From Spirosoma foliorum (GTDB lineage: Bacteria; Bacteroidota; Bacteroidia; Cytophagales; Spirosomataceae): a stretch of 64,000 nt of DNA. This document shows, piece after piece, positions 35,122 to 44,884 of this stretch (its first letter is position 1; each line of letters starts with the position of its first letter). Under the pieces are notes generated by a model. It saw nothing but the letters and a program-made list of their open reading frames with translations, did no database searches and had not been told where the DNA came from. The translations under genes and the position numbers were made by a program. The DNA is taken from contig NZ_CP059732.1 in the NCBI RefSeq assembly GCF_014117325.1, positions 5,779,001 to 5,843,000 of the forward strand. The letters are read 5' to 3'.

Positions 35122-38100
35122 ATGAAAGCAACGCTCTACAGGTTTCTGCAGACCGCTTTTTTGGGCGCAGTTCTACTGCTCTGGGGCCTAACAGCTTCCG
35201 CCCAGGACCGTCGTTTGACGGGTAAAATTACGGGTACTGATGGTCCCGTACCAGGTGCCAACATCGTACTGAAAGGTACCCAAACTGGTACCAGTTCCGA
35301 TGCAAATGGTAGTTTCGCTTTGAACATCCGGGGAGCTAGCCCAGTGCTCGTTATTTCGGCCATCGGATTTAAGACGCAGGAAGTCCAGATAGGAAATCGC
35401 ACATCGATCGATATCTCTCTCGAAGATGATGCAACGGCCCTATCCGAAGTAGTTGTAACCGGGTACTCCACCGAAAACCGCCGGGATGTGACCGGTGCCG
35501 TATCAACCGTAAAACCAGCACAATTAAAAGTAGTCCCTTCCGCTAACGTTGAGCAACAGCTCCAAGGTCGTGTAGCCGGGGTAACCGTTATCACCAACGG
35601 GCAACCAGGTACATCCAGCCAGGTGCGGGTTCGTGGTTTCGGTTCGTTTGGAGGTAACCAGCCGCTGTACGTGGTTGATGGTGTACCTACTCAGAACATC
35701 CAGTACATCGCTCCTGATGACATCGAAAGCACCACCGTTCTGAAAGATGCCGCTTCGGCCTCTATTTATGGAGCGCGGGCTGCTTCGGGTGTAATCGTGT
35801 TGACTACCAAGAAAGGTCAGCGCCGGGCCCAGAAGTTAAGTGTTAGCTATGATGGTTTGTATGGTGCTACCGATCCAGGTAAAAGCCTGCCGATCTTGAC
35901 TCCGCAGGAACAAGCTGACTGGAGCTGGCAGGCACGTAAAAACGATTTGTATCAGGCAGGCAAAACTCCTGACGCAACGAGCTTCGCGGGTATCGCGGGT
36001 GGTCAGTACGGTACGGGCTTAACCCCAGTTCTTCCTGATTATCTATTGGTAGGTAGCCGTTCAGGTTTAGCTGCCTCTGCTGTAGATTTAACAGCTGAAG
36101 CCGCTAAGTACAACGTTAACCCAGCTAACGGTGCTATCTATAACGTGATTCCATCGAACAAAGCGGGTACCGACTGGTATGCGGCTATCACACGGGTTGC
36201 CCCTATGCAACGCCATCAGATTGGCTTCTCGGGCGGCACCGAATCCAGCCGTTTCTATGTTAGCTTAGGCATGCAGCAACAAGCCGGTATCGTTATTTTC
36301 AACGATTTCAAGAAATACAATCTGCGCGCTAACACAGAGTTCGACGTTACGAAGAAACTCCGTTTCGGCGAAAACTTCCAGGTTTCATACATTGCTACCA
36401 AAGGTATTTTGGGTGGTGTAGGTAACCAGTTTGGTAACGCAACCAACAACAACTCCAGTGCTGCCTCGGATGAAAACGAAGTATTATCGGCTTTCCGGAT
36501 GCCTCCGATCATTCCGATTTATAACTCGTTCGGTGGCTACGCAGGTACCGCTGCTCCTGGTTTTAACAACCCACGTAACCCCGTTGCTGACCGGACTGCT
36601 AACGCTAACAACGGTAACTTCAACATCTACGCTTTTGGTAATGCCTACTTAGAGTATGATGTCCTTCCTTCTCTGACCTTACGCAGTAGCCTTGGTGGTA
36701 ACTATTTCAATAACTACTTTAACAGCTATGGTCGGGTACAGTACGAAAACTCGGAAAACAACACGACCTACACTTACAGCGAAGGGTCAGGCTATGGCTT
36801 AGCCTGGACGTTCACCAACACGGCTACCTTCAAACAGAAATTCGGTCGCCATGACATCTTCGCTTTGGGTGGTATGGAAGCCCTAAACACAGGAGCTGGA
36901 CGTAACATCAATGGTTCAGGCCAGAACCCTTTCTCGACCGATCCGAACTACGTAACCATCAGCACGACAACGCCTGGTGCTACTCGTAATGTGAACAGTG
37001 GTTACAACCTGGGTAACAAGTTTTACTCATTGTTTGCACAGGCTCGTTATACCTACAATGACAAGTACATCCTGACTGCAGTAGTTCGTCGCGATGGTTC
37101 ATCGCAATTTGCGGCTACCGACCGTTACGGGGTATTCCCAGCGTTCTCGGCAGCATGGCGCTTATCGTCGGAAGAATTCATGAAGAACCTCCCCTGGGTA
37201 TCGGACCTAAAAGTACGCGGTGGTTATGGTATCATGGGTAACTCCAACTACCTGAGTGCTACTAACCAGTACAACTTGTATGGTGGTGGTGCTGGCCAGG
37301 GTTATGACATCACAGGTTCTAACGGATCGATTTCAGCGGGCTTCTATCGGAGCCAGATTGGTAACGCAGCGGCTAAGTGGGAGTCTAGCGTTACGTCCAA
37401 CATTGGTATCGACGGAAATTTCTTCAATAACAAATTGGAAGTTGTGGTTGATTTCTGGCAGAAAGATACCAAAGACTTGCTGTACCCATTGTCGCTGCCT
37501 GGCGTAGTTGGTGTTCGCTCGAGTGCTCCGTACAAAAACGTAGCGAGCATGACCAACAAAGGAATCGACATCTTGGTAACCAACCGGGGTACCCTATCGG
37601 GTGATCTGACCTATGAAGTAACGGGTATCGCTAGCTTCCTGAACAACAAGATCACTGCAATTGACCCATCGGTTCCTTACTTCACCGCCGGTGGTACTCG
37701 TTTAGGTACGCCCGTTGTTCGTAACCAACCCGGTCATGATCTATCGTCGTTCTTTGGTTATAACGTGATCGGCCTGTTTAACAGCAAAGAAGAAGTAGCC
37801 GCTGCGCCAACGCAGGATGGTGCGGCTCCAGGTCGCTTCCGTTTCCAGGACACCAACGGTGATGGCAAAATCAATGATGATGACCGCCAGTTCCTGGGTA
37901 GCCCAATTCCGAAGTTCACGGGTAGTATTACCCTGACGCTGAAGTATAAAGGATTCGATCTGAACACGAACGTGTATGCATCTTTAGGTAACAAAATCTT
38001 CAACAACCAACGTTGGTTTACCGACTTCTACCCATCCTTTACGGGTGCTGCAATGGGTGGCCGTGTACGGGATTCGTGGTTACCAACGCACACCAACACG

Positions 38101-38412
38101 ACGGTGCCCATTTTCGAAAGTGCTTCGAACTTCAGCACCAACACCCAGGCGAACTCGTACTACGTAGAAAACGGTTCGTACGCCCGGATGCAGTATCTGA
38201 ACCTGGGCTATACCTTCCCAGCGGTTGTGTTGAACAAAGTGAACCTGAGCCGTTTACGGGTGTCAGTATCAGCGACCAACCTGTTTACCATCACCAAATA
38301 CTCGGGTCTTGACCCAGGCGTAGGTGGATCAGCTGACCAGAACTTTGGGATCGACGTAGGTAACTACCCTGTTCAACGCGGCTATAACGTAGGCTTAAGC
38401 TTCGGATTCTAA
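35122..38412 (+). CDS. SusC/RagA family TonB-linked outer membrane protein
   Basis: 1096 residues. Signal peptide to about residue 28 (LLWGLTASAQ), a carboxypeptidase-regulatory-like domain (about 30-110; LTGKITGTDGPVPGANIVLKG), a TonB-box-like SEVVVTGYST, the plug (NVEQQLQGRVAGVTV, VRVRGFGSFGGNQPLYVVDG, KDAASASIYGARAASGVIVLTTKKG) and a 22-strand-type barrel ending YNVGLSFGF. It forms the nutrient uptake pore with the SusD partner encoded 40 nt downstream. No glycosidase, protease, sensor or anti-sigma gene is adjacent, so the substrate cannot be read from the context. Confidence 0.95.
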   Translation: MKATLYRFLQTAFLGAVLLLWGLTASAQDRRLTGKITGTDGPVPGANIVLKGTQTGTSSDANGSFALNIRGASPVLVISAIGFKTQEVQIGNRTSIDISLEDDATALSEVVVTGYSTENRRDVTGAVSTVKPAQLKVVPSANVEQQLQGRVAGVTVITNGQPGTSSQVRVRGFGSFGGNQPLYVVDGVPTQNIQYIAPDDIESTTVLKDAASASIYGARAASGVIVLTTKKGQRRAQKLSVSYDGLYGATDPGKSLPILTPQEQADWSWQARKNDLYQAGKTPDATSFAGIAGGQYGTGLTPVLPDYLLVGSRSGLAASAVDLTAEAAKYNVNPANGAIYNVIPSNKAGTDWYAAITRVAPMQRHQIGFSGGTESSRFYVSLGMQQQAGIVIFNDFKKYNLRANTEFDVTKKLRFGENFQVSYIATKGILGGVGNQFGNATNNNSSAASDENEVLSAFRMPPIIPIYNSFGGYAGTAAPGFNNPRNPVADRTANANNGNFNIYAFGNAYLEYDVLPSLTLRSSLGGNYFNNYFNSYGRVQYENSENNTTYTYSEGSGYGLAWTFTNTATFKQKFGRHDIFALGGMEALNTGAGRNINGSGQNPFSTDPNYVTISTTTPGATRNVNSGYNLGNKFYSLFAQARYTYNDKYILTAVVRRDGSSQFAATDRYGVFPAFSAAWRLSSEEFMKNLPWVSDLKVRGGYGIMGNSNYLSATNQYNLYGGGAGQGYDITGSNGSISAGFYRSQIGNAAAKWESSVTSNIGIDGNFFNNKLEVVVDFWQKDTKDLLYPLSLPGVVGVRSSAPYKNVASMTNKGIDILVTNRGTLSGDLTYEVTGIASFLNNKITAIDPSVPYFTAGGTRLGTPVVRNQPGHDLSSFFGYNVIGLFNSKEEVAAAPTQDGAAPGRFRFQDTNGDGKINDDDRQFLGSPIPKFTGSITLTLKYKGFDLNTNVYASLGNKIFNNQRWFTDFYPSFTGAAMGGRVRDSWLPTHTNTTVPIFESASNFSTNTQANSYYVENGSYARMQYLNLGYTFPAVVLNKVNLSRLRVSVSATNLFTITKYSGLDPGVGGSADQNFGIDVGNYPVQRGYNVGLSFGF

Positions 38413-38452
38413 TAACATTCAAACTCATTTCATTTCTTAGTCAACTCGCACT

Positions 38453-40189
38453 ATGAAACAATTTATAACCAAGGGAACCGTAGCCACTGCCATGATGGTC
38501 ATGGTTACCTTCGCTTGCCAGGACAAATTCCTTGACGTGCCCGCCACCGGACAGCTCTCGGGAGCCCAGCTGACCTCTAAAGCTGGACTCGACGGACTCC
38601 TGATTGGCGCTTACGCTCAGTTGAACGCCCGTGGCTTCTCCCAATCGGCCAGTTCTTTCAACTGGGTACGCGGTAGTGTCTCCGGTGGAGATGCCAACAA
38701 AGGCTCCAACTCAGGGGACTTTAACGCCCTGACTCCTTTCCAAACCTACCAGTTGCTGCCTTCCAGCGGTGAGGTGAATGCCAAGTGGAATGCCATGTAC
38801 GAAGGTATTGCTCGTTGTAACTCTACCCTGCGCTCGCTGGCGAGTGCAGGAGCCGATGTGACAGCAGCCGACAAAGCTCGTATCTCGGGGGAAGCTCGCT
38901 TCCTACGCGCTCACTACTACTTCGAGTTGAAGCGTGCGTTCAACAAAGTGCCTTATGTTGACGAAACCAAGGATTATGGTACAGGTATCGAAGCAGTAAC
39001 AAACAGCGCTGACATCTGGCCTAATATCGAGGCTGATTTCAAATACGCAGTGGACAACCTGCCGGTAAGTCAGGGTGCTGTGGGTCGGGCTAACAAATGG
39101 GCCGCTACCGCTTATCTGGCCAAGACTTATCTCTACCAGAAGAAATATGCTGACGCCAAAACCCTGTTCGATCAGGTGATTGCCAGCGGTATGACCTCCG
39201 ATGGGAAGAAATATGCTTTGGTAGCTAACTTCCAGGATAACTTCAATGCCGCTAAAGACAACAGCTCAGAGTCCGTTTTCGCGATCCAGGCAGCTGCCAA
39301 CACCGGTAGCTCGGATAATGCCAACCCTGATCTGGTGCTGAACTTCCCCTATAACACGGGGTCGAATGGTCCTGCTGGTTGCTGCGGTTTCTTTGCCCCT
39401 AGCTTCGAGTTAGCCAACTCCTTCCGGGTAGATGCTAATGGCTTGCCCTTATTGGATGGTTCGTACAACACGGGTGCCAATCAGTTGAAAACGGATATGG
39501 GTATTGCGTCAAGTGCAGCCTTTACACCGGATGCCGGTCCTGTCGATCCTCGTCTGGACTGGTCATTGGGTCGTCGGGGTATTCCTTACCTGGATTGGCA
39601 GGTTCACCCAGGTCTGGACTGGATTCGTGACCAGACGTTTGCTGGCCCTTACTCGCCCATCAAGTTTGTCTTCTACAAATCGCAGGATAAATCCCTGACC
39701 GATGGTAGCTCGTGGACAGATGGCTATTCAGCTATTAACTACAACATCATCCGGTATTCGGATGTACTGCTGATGGCGGCTGAGTGTGAAGTGGAAGTGG
39801 GTAGCTTGGCAACGGCTCTGTCGTATGTGAACCAGATTCGCAGCCGGGCCAAAGGCACGACTTATGTAAAAACGGCCGCTGGTGCTAATGCCGCTAACTA
39901 TCAGATTGGTTTGTACACGGCTTTTGCGGATAAGACAACGGCTCGGACAGCGGTTCAGTTTGAGCGCAAGTTGGAGCTGTCGGGCGAAGGCCACCGGTTC
40001 TACGATCTAGTCCGTTGGGGCACGGCTTCAACCGTGTTGAACGCCTTCATTGCCTATGAAAGCAAATTTTTGCCAGTAGGTTACACAGGCGGTAAATTCA
40101 CGGCCGGTAAAGATGAGTACATGCCGATTCCGCAGACTCAGATTGACTCGCAGGGCAAGAGCGTACTCGCTCAAAATCCTGGTTACTAG
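38453..40189 (+). CDS. SusD/RagB family nutrient-binding lipoprotein
   Basis: 578 residues from ATG 38453. A lipoprotein signal peptide ends at VTFAC, with Cys22 lipidated, followed by QDKFLDVPATGQLS. Typical SusD regions include GLLIGAYAQLN, the TPR-like RISGEARFLRAHYYFELKRAF, the SDVLLMAAECEVEVG helix, QFERKLELSGEGHRFYDLVRW and the end IPQTQID...NPGY. It caps the SusC pore and captures the ligand. It is co-transcribed with the upstream SusC gene and followed by a strong terminator. Confidence 0.95.
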   Translation: MKQFITKGTVATAMMVMVTFACQDKFLDVPATGQLSGAQLTSKAGLDGLLIGAYAQLNARGFSQSASSFNWVRGSVSGGDANKGSNSGDFNALTPFQTYQLLPSSGEVNAKWNAMYEGIARCNSTLRSLASAGADVTAADKARISGEARFLRAHYYFELKRAFNKVPYVDETKDYGTGIEAVTNSADIWPNIEADFKYAVDNLPVSQGAVGRANKWAATAYLAKTYLYQKKYADAKTLFDQVIASGMTSDGKKYALVANFQDNFNAAKDNSSESVFAIQAAANTGSSDNANPDLVLNFPYNTGSNGPAGCCGFFAPSFELANSFRVDANGLPLLDGSYNTGANQLKTDMGIASSAAFTPDAGPVDPRLDWSLGRRGIPYLDWQVHPGLDWIRDQTFAGPYSPIKFVFYKSQDKSLTDGSSWTDGYSAINYNIIRYSDVLLMAAECEVEVGSLATALSYVNQIRSRAKGTTYVKTAAGANAANYQIGLYTAFADKTTARTAVQFERKLELSGEGHRFYDLVRWGTASTVLNAFIAYESKFLPVGYTGGKFTAGKDEYMPIPQTQIDSQGKSVLAQNPGY

Positions 40190-40210
40190 TCAACCGGTTT
40201 AAAATTCTAC

Positions 40211-40255
40211 TAAACAGAAGCCCTATCCTGCCGAGCAGGATAGGGCTTCTGTTTA
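40211..40255. terminator. 21-bp perfect hairpin after the SusC/SusD operon
   Basis: The arms 40211-40231 and 40235-40255 pair perfectly with a 3-nt loop; the top is GCCCTATCCTGC. It lies 22 nt after the SusD stop. Confidence 0.88.
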
Positions 40256-40310
40256 AAAACAATCACCTTTTTTAGTAGTTATTAGCCTATAAAACAACTA
40301 GACAAACGTT

Positions 40311-40571
40311 ATGGCTAATCACAAAACCACAGACCAGCCGGGTTCCAATGATCTGCAACCCGGACGCGAACGGAGCCGGAACCAAAATGCCCAGAATAGC
40401 GGTGGACAACGGCCCAATGGAGAGAAAACAATGACGAATGCCAATAAAACCAGGCAAGGCGCTGAAGACGAACACTTTTTTGCTAACGATAACGCAGTTG
40501 AACTGACTGAAGCACGTGGAGATCACGAGCATTTAGGCCACAGTGGACGCCGAAATGGTAGTCGGAAATAG
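40311..40571 (+). CDS. Small hydrophilic protein, predicted disordered
   Basis: 86 residues from ATG 40311, between two terminators, which argues that it is a separate transcription unit. The sequence is rich in Asn, Gln, Arg, Gly and Glu (SGGQRPNGEKTMTNANKTRQ) with a His/Gly/Arg-rich end (HEHLGHSGRRNGSRK). It has no hydrophobic core, signal peptide or known motif. It may be a nucleic-acid-binding or stress-related disordered protein. I do not recognise its family. An antisense frame over the same stretch is probably a shadow. Confidence 0.55.
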   Translation: MANHKTTDQPGSNDLQPGRERSRNQNAQNSGGQRPNGEKTMTNANKTRQGAEDEHFFANDNAVELTEARGDHEHLGHSGRRNGSRK

Positions 40572-40595
40572 AAATGACTATGAGTAGTTTTATAT

Positions 40596-40635
40596 ATTCC
40601 CACTGTTCTTTCTATTGAAATGGAACAGTGGGAAT
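40596..40635 (+). terminator. Intrinsic terminator after the small disordered protein
   Basis: The 13-bp arms 40596-40608 and 40623-40635 (ATTCCCACTGTTC and its complement) are followed by TTTCTTTTT. It supports the reality of the small gene ending at 40571. Confidence 0.8.
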
Positions 40636-40783
40636 TTTCTTTTTATGAATCTCGAGCTAAACGAAGAAGATTCTACCAGTTAGAACACCAATAGCGAATC
40701 ACGAACCCTCTTCCTCTTCGTTATGTTATCTTTATAGGGCAGCTATATAAACCTGCTTCAAGATACTACGGCTACTAAATTAA

Positions 40784-43207
40784 ATGCTTTACCCCAATAC
40801 CTTAGAACAAAAATTAGGTTTCGATACCATCCGTGAACGACTCAAAGAAGCCTGCGTCAGTCCACTAGGACAGGATTATGTTGAAAAGATTCGCTTTACG
40901 GATAACGTACAACTAATTGACAAACTGCTTCAACAAACTACTGAATTTAAACAAATTGTTCAGTACGAACCCGACTTTCCGAACAGTAACTATATCGATG
41001 TTCGTCCGCATTTGAGCCGGGCACGTATAGAAGGACTAGCATTAACCGAAGCGGAATTCTTTGACCTTAAGTTGGCGCTGCGAACTGTACAGGATTGTCT
41101 GCGCTTTTTATCCCGACAAGGGCGCGACGAAGGTGGTACCTTTCCGTTTCTTCGCGAACTGGCAGGCCCGGTAGGTATAGATAAAAAACTTACGGACGCT
41201 CTGGAGCGGGTTATCGACGATCGAGGCAATGTACGCGATTCGGCCTCACCCGAGTTAGCCGCGATTCGCCGACGCATTATTGGCGAACAGGCAAACCTTC
41301 GCAAACGCCTTGATAGCATTATCCGGCAAGCTCGCCAGAATGGCTGGATTCCCGACGACTTGTCTCTGACTGTACGCGGTGGCCGACTGGTTATCCCAAT
41401 TGCGGCAGAACATAAACGTAAGATCAAAGGCTTCGTGCATGATGAGTCGCAAACGGGCCAAACGGTATATCTGGAACCGGCCGAAGTATTCGATGCAAAT
41501 AACGAAATCCGCGAACTGGAATATGCCGAACGGCGTGAAATCTACCGGATTCTACTGGCGCTAACGGATCAGATTCGTCCTCATTTAGAAGACTTACGAA
41601 AAGCTGTCAACTTTCTGGCGCAGATCGACTTTATCCGGGCAAAGGCCAAACTGGCGGTTCAGCTAGAGGCCATTATGCCCAAACTGCACGACCGACCTTT
41701 TGTAAACTGGATCGATGCCCGCCACCCCCTACTCTACCTTTCCTTTGCGAAACAAGGGAAAAAGGTGGTTCCGCTAAATGTTCGGTTAGACGAAAAAGGG
41801 CGAATCTTGATTATTTCTGGGCCTAATGCTGGTGGTAAATCGGTTGCGCTGAAAACCATTGGTCTGCTGCAGTACATGTTGCAATGCGGACTATTGATAC
41901 CCATGGCTGATTACGCCGAAATGGGCGTTTTCCAGAATCTGTTCATTGATATTGGCGATGAACAATCCCTTGAAAACGACCTGAGTACGTATTCGTCGCA
42001 CCTTACGGCCATGAAGCAGTTCCTGATTGGCGCGAACAAACGGACGCTCTTTCTTATCGATGAATTTGGTACTGGAACCGAGCCTGGTTTGGGTGGAGCG
42101 ATTGCCGAATCTATTTTGGAGGACCTCAATAAGTCGGGTGCTTACGGTGTGATCAACACGCACTACACCAATTTGAAAGTAATGGCGGACAAAACATCGG
42201 GGCTAATCAACGGAGCGATGCGTTTCGATGGTGAGCACCTTGAACCGTTATATCAACTGGAAATCGGCAGACCGGGCTCGTCATTCGCCTTCGAAATTGC
42301 CCAGAAAATCGGGTTACCGAAAGGCGTTATTGATCGGGCGAAAGAAAAACTTGGTAGTCAGCAGGTGAATTTCGAGAAACTGCTGAAAGAGCTGGACATC
42401 GAAAAACGCGTTTTTTCAGAGAAAAACATCGAAATCGGCATCAATCAGCGGAAACTGGCCCAACAACTTGCCGAATATACCGCACTGAAAACCCGTCTGG
42501 ACAACGATCAAAAGAAGATCGTTAACGATGCAAAACAGAAAGCGAAGGCGCTTGTGCAGGAAGCCAATCAGCGGATTGAAAATACGATTCGTGAGATCAA
42601 AGAAAACAAGGCTGAGCGTGAGCCAACCAAGCAGATTCGGCAAGAGCTAGAACGATTCGAAGAGAAAGAATTGAAGCCAGAACCGATTGTTATTGAAACG
42701 CCCAAACCAGCCGAAGAAGAGTTTGAGCATGATAATGGGGCAATTGGCGTTGGGAGCTATGTTCGGGTAGCGGGCCAGAATACAATTGGCGAAGTACTTG
42801 CCCTACGAGGCAAAGACGCTGAAATCCGAATTGGTGACCTGAAATCGAACGTCAAGTTGAATCGGCTCGAAAAAGTAAGCAAGAAAACCTTCAAAGAAGC
42901 TACCGAAGTACGAGACGACCGCCCCCGAAGCCAGGGGGTCGATATGAATGAAAAGATGCAGAATTTCAGCTTTAACCTCGACATTCGGGGCAAGCGGGGC
43001 GAAGAAGCACTTGGCGAAGTTGACCGTTTTTTCGATGACGCACTAATGCTTGGTTATCCGGAATTACGCATCGTTCATGGAAAAGGCGACGGTATCCTGC
43101 GAACCCTCATCCGCAATCACCTACGTGGCTACAAACAGGTAGGAAAAATGGAAGATGAACACGCCGATCGAGGTGGTGCGGGCGTGACAATTGTGAAAAT
43201 GAAATAA
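40784..43207 (+). CDS. mutS2: MutS2 family ATPase/endonuclease with Smr domain
   Basis: 807 residues, normal for MutS2. A MutS-like core domain is followed by Walker A SGPNAGGKSVALKT (about residue 345), Walker B FLIDEFGTGTEP, a long coiled coil (about 500-630; many Lys/Glu/Gln) and a C-terminal Smr domain (about 730-807) with LDIRGKRGEEA and HGKGDGILR. It lacks the mismatch-recognition domain of MutS1. Known roles are suppression of homologous recombination and splitting of collided ribosomes. The gene appears monocistronic. Confidence 0.95.
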   Translation: MLYPNTLEQKLGFDTIRERLKEACVSPLGQDYVEKIRFTDNVQLIDKLLQQTTEFKQIVQYEPDFPNSNYIDVRPHLSRARIEGLALTEAEFFDLKLALRTVQDCLRFLSRQGRDEGGTFPFLRELAGPVGIDKKLTDALERVIDDRGNVRDSASPELAAIRRRIIGEQANLRKRLDSIIRQARQNGWIPDDLSLTVRGGRLVIPIAAEHKRKIKGFVHDESQTGQTVYLEPAEVFDANNEIRELEYAERREIYRILLALTDQIRPHLEDLRKAVNFLAQIDFIRAKAKLAVQLEAIMPKLHDRPFVNWIDARHPLLYLSFAKQGKKVVPLNVRLDEKGRILIISGPNAGGKSVALKTIGLLQYMLQCGLLIPMADYAEMGVFQNLFIDIGDEQSLENDLSTYSSHLTAMKQFLIGANKRTLFLIDEFGTGTEPGLGGAIAESILEDLNKSGAYGVINTHYTNLKVMADKTSGLINGAMRFDGEHLEPLYQLEIGRPGSSFAFEIAQKIGLPKGVIDRAKEKLGSQQVNFEKLLKELDIEKRVFSEKNIEIGINQRKLAQQLAEYTALKTRLDNDQKKIVNDAKQKAKALVQEANQRIENTIREIKENKAEREPTKQIRQELERFEEKELKPEPIVIETPKPAEEEFEHDNGAIGVGSYVRVAGQNTIGEVLALRGKDAEIRIGDLKSNVKLNRLEKVSKKTFKEATEVRDDRPRSQGVDMNEKMQNFSFNLDIRGKRGEEALGEVDRFFDDALMLGYPELRIVHGKGDGILRTLIRNHLRGYKQVGKMEDEHADRGGAGVTIVKMK

Positions 43208-43208
43208 C

Positions 43209-43286
43209 GGTTTACAGTATTCGGTTTACAGTAGGTTGGTACGAATTATAGCGCGCTAGCTCACCGTAAACCGAATACTGTAAACC
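43209..43286. repeat. 21-bp inverted repeat between mutS2 and the HAD gene
   Basis: GGTTTACAGTATTCGGTTTAC (43209-43229) is complementary to 43266-43286 around a 36-nt spacer. The arm itself contains GGTTTAC twice. A degraded half resembling CTGTAAACCGAATACTGTA is at about 61315-61334. Confidence 0.75.
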
Positions 43287-43301
43287 CAAAACTATAGCCT
43301 G

Positions 43302-43964
43302 ATGAAAGCAGTAATTTTTGACATGGATGGCGTTATTGTTGACACTAATCCACACCACCGCATTGCCTGGCGCGAGTATTACCAGCGTAACGGAAAGACG
43401 TTAAGCGACGATGATTTTGTACAATACGTTTCGGGAAAGCACAACAAGGATATTGTTGCTCACTTATTTGCCAACCAGACCCTTAACCCCGACGAAGTGG
43501 TTCGACTGAGTCATGAAAAAGAAGCTCTTTTTCGGGAGTTGTATCGCTCAGCCATTACGCCTGTTCCGGGGCTAATTCCATTTTTAAAGTCCTTGAAAGA
43601 AGCGGGCATTCATACGGCAGTGGCTACGTCAGCACCCGTCGAAAACCTTGACTTTATCATGGATGCGCTGGATATTCGGTCTTATTTTGACGCGCTCTTA
43701 AATGAAAGCATGGTAAATCATCCAAAGCCTGACCCTGAAATTTATGAGAAAGCCATGGCTATTCTGGATGTCAAACCGTCCGAAAGCGTGATTTTTGAAG
43801 ATTCAATGACGGGTATTCAGGCGGCTAAAGCCTCGGGGGCTTTTGTAGTGGGTATGGCTACGACGCAAACGCCCGACGAACTCCGGCCATTTGTCAATGA
43901 AGTTGCCAACGATTTTACCGAACTGTCTTTTGAACGATTACAACAATTGGTTAAGTTTTTTTAA
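43302..43964 (+). CDS. HAD-superfamily hydrolase, beta-phosphoglucomutase-like
   Basis: 220 residues. Motif I FDMDGVIVDT (nucleophile Asp8, acid/base Asp10), a helical cap (residues about 16-80), motif II VATSA, motif III KPDPEIYEKA and motif IV VIFEDSMTGIQAAKASG. This subgroup includes beta-phosphoglucomutase and sugar-phosphate phosphatases; the substrate is not fixed by the sequence. It is cytosolic and has no operon partner in the same direction within 100 bp. Confidence 0.88.
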   Translation: MKAVIFDMDGVIVDTNPHHRIAWREYYQRNGKTLSDDDFVQYVSGKHNKDIVAHLFANQTLNPDEVVRLSHEKEALFRELYRSAITPVPGLIPFLKSLKEAGIHTAVATSAPVENLDFIMDALDIRSYFDALLNESMVNHPKPDPEIYEKAMAILDVKPSESVIFEDSMTGIQAAKASGAFVVGMATTQTPDELRPFVNEVANDFTELSFERLQQLVKFF

Positions 43965-43987
43965 CTGGATTAAACGCAACTAAGCCT

Positions 43988-43995
43988 TATTTTTG
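43988..43995 (+). promoter_or_regulatory. -7 element (TATTTTTG) upstream of the regulatory-like-domain gene
   Basis: Exact TAnnTTTG match about 72 nt before the ATG at 44067. There is no good -33 box, so confidence is low. Confidence 0.3.
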
Positions 43996-44066
43996 TAATT
44001 CCTATCGATAATCAAGCTTATTAAAACAGTTTTAGAAAATACATAGCTCTACTCATCTGCTGCCCT

Positions 44067-44852
44067 ATGCCTTACAAACGCCTTCTCATTTTTTGCATTG
44101 CCAGTTTGCTGAGCTGTTCGGGCAGTGCGTGGGCACAAGGTAAATACGTAATCGGAACAGTTATCGATCAGGCAACGAAAGGAGTCGTCGATAAAGTGCT
44201 TGTCGTTAACCAGCGAACGCGTCAACGGGCGCGAACCAATGCAAGTGGGCGTTTTTTTCTGACTGTTCAGCCCGGTGATTCCCTCATTTTAACCAGCCAG
44301 CTTTATAGTCGTACAGGTATTCGCTATGATGGGTCCGACAACCCGACAATTTTAGCGCAAGCCCTTCCCCCTATGCCCTACCGCGTAGTTGATCTTGCCG
44401 AAGTAACGGTAACGGGGAAACGCTATGAAGAAGTAAAGCGTGAAATTCAACAGCTTTTAGACGAGCCGGTAGCCTCCAAAAAGGTAACGGGCGAACAGGC
44501 TTTCGACCGGGTAGCCGATGGTGCTGGCATAACGCTGCTCTACGAAATGTTTGGGAAACGACCCAAATCGGATCGGAAAGCCTATTACATCATGCAGCAG
44601 GATCGGCGGCACGCGCTGGCCCTCGAGCGCTTTAGGTTATTAGTGGAACAATCGACAAGCTTACGAGCCGAGGAAGTTGATCGCTTTTTTGATTTCTGTG
44701 ATTTCGACGACGATTATCTACTTAAAGCCGAAGATTACGACCTGATTAACACGATTCAGCAACTTCGTAATCGCTTCCAGAACGGCCTCAATCGTCGCCC
44801 AAGCCGAATAGCACCCGACCCAACTCAATCCCTTCCGAAGCAACCGAAATAG
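44067..44852 (+). CDS. Secreted carboxypeptidase-regulatory-like domain protein
   Basis: 261 residues. Signal peptide cleaved after SGSAWAQ (residue about 24). A carboxypeptidase-regulatory-like beta sandwich follows (about 27-105; GTVIDQATKGVVDKVLVVNQRTRQ...ASGRFFL), then LAEVTVTGKR, which resembles the linker after this domain in TonB-linked receptors. The C-terminal half (about 120-235) is charged and helical (EVKREIQQLLDEP, VDRFFDFCDFDDDYLL), with a Pro-rich tail. No barrel is present. It is probably periplasmic or outer-membrane associated; function unknown. Confidence 0.75.
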   Translation: MPYKRLLIFCIASLLSCSGSAWAQGKYVIGTVIDQATKGVVDKVLVVNQRTRQRARTNASGRFFLTVQPGDSLILTSQLYSRTGIRYDGSDNPTILAQALPPMPYRVVDLAEVTVTGKRYEEVKREIQQLLDEPVASKKVTGEQAFDRVADGAGITLLYEMFGKRPKSDRKAYYIMQQDRRHALALERFRLLVEQSTSLRAEEVDRFFDFCDFDDDYLLKAEDYDLINTIQQLRNRFQNGLNRRPSRIAPDPTQSLPKQPK

Positions 44853-44884
44853 GGCTAAGGTGACGACCCATCAAATTTCCAACC

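Noticed and set aside
40287..40532. Antisense hydrophobic frame over the small disordered protein gene
   Set aside because: The sense gene is followed by an intrinsic terminator in its own direction, whereas the antisense frame has no such support.
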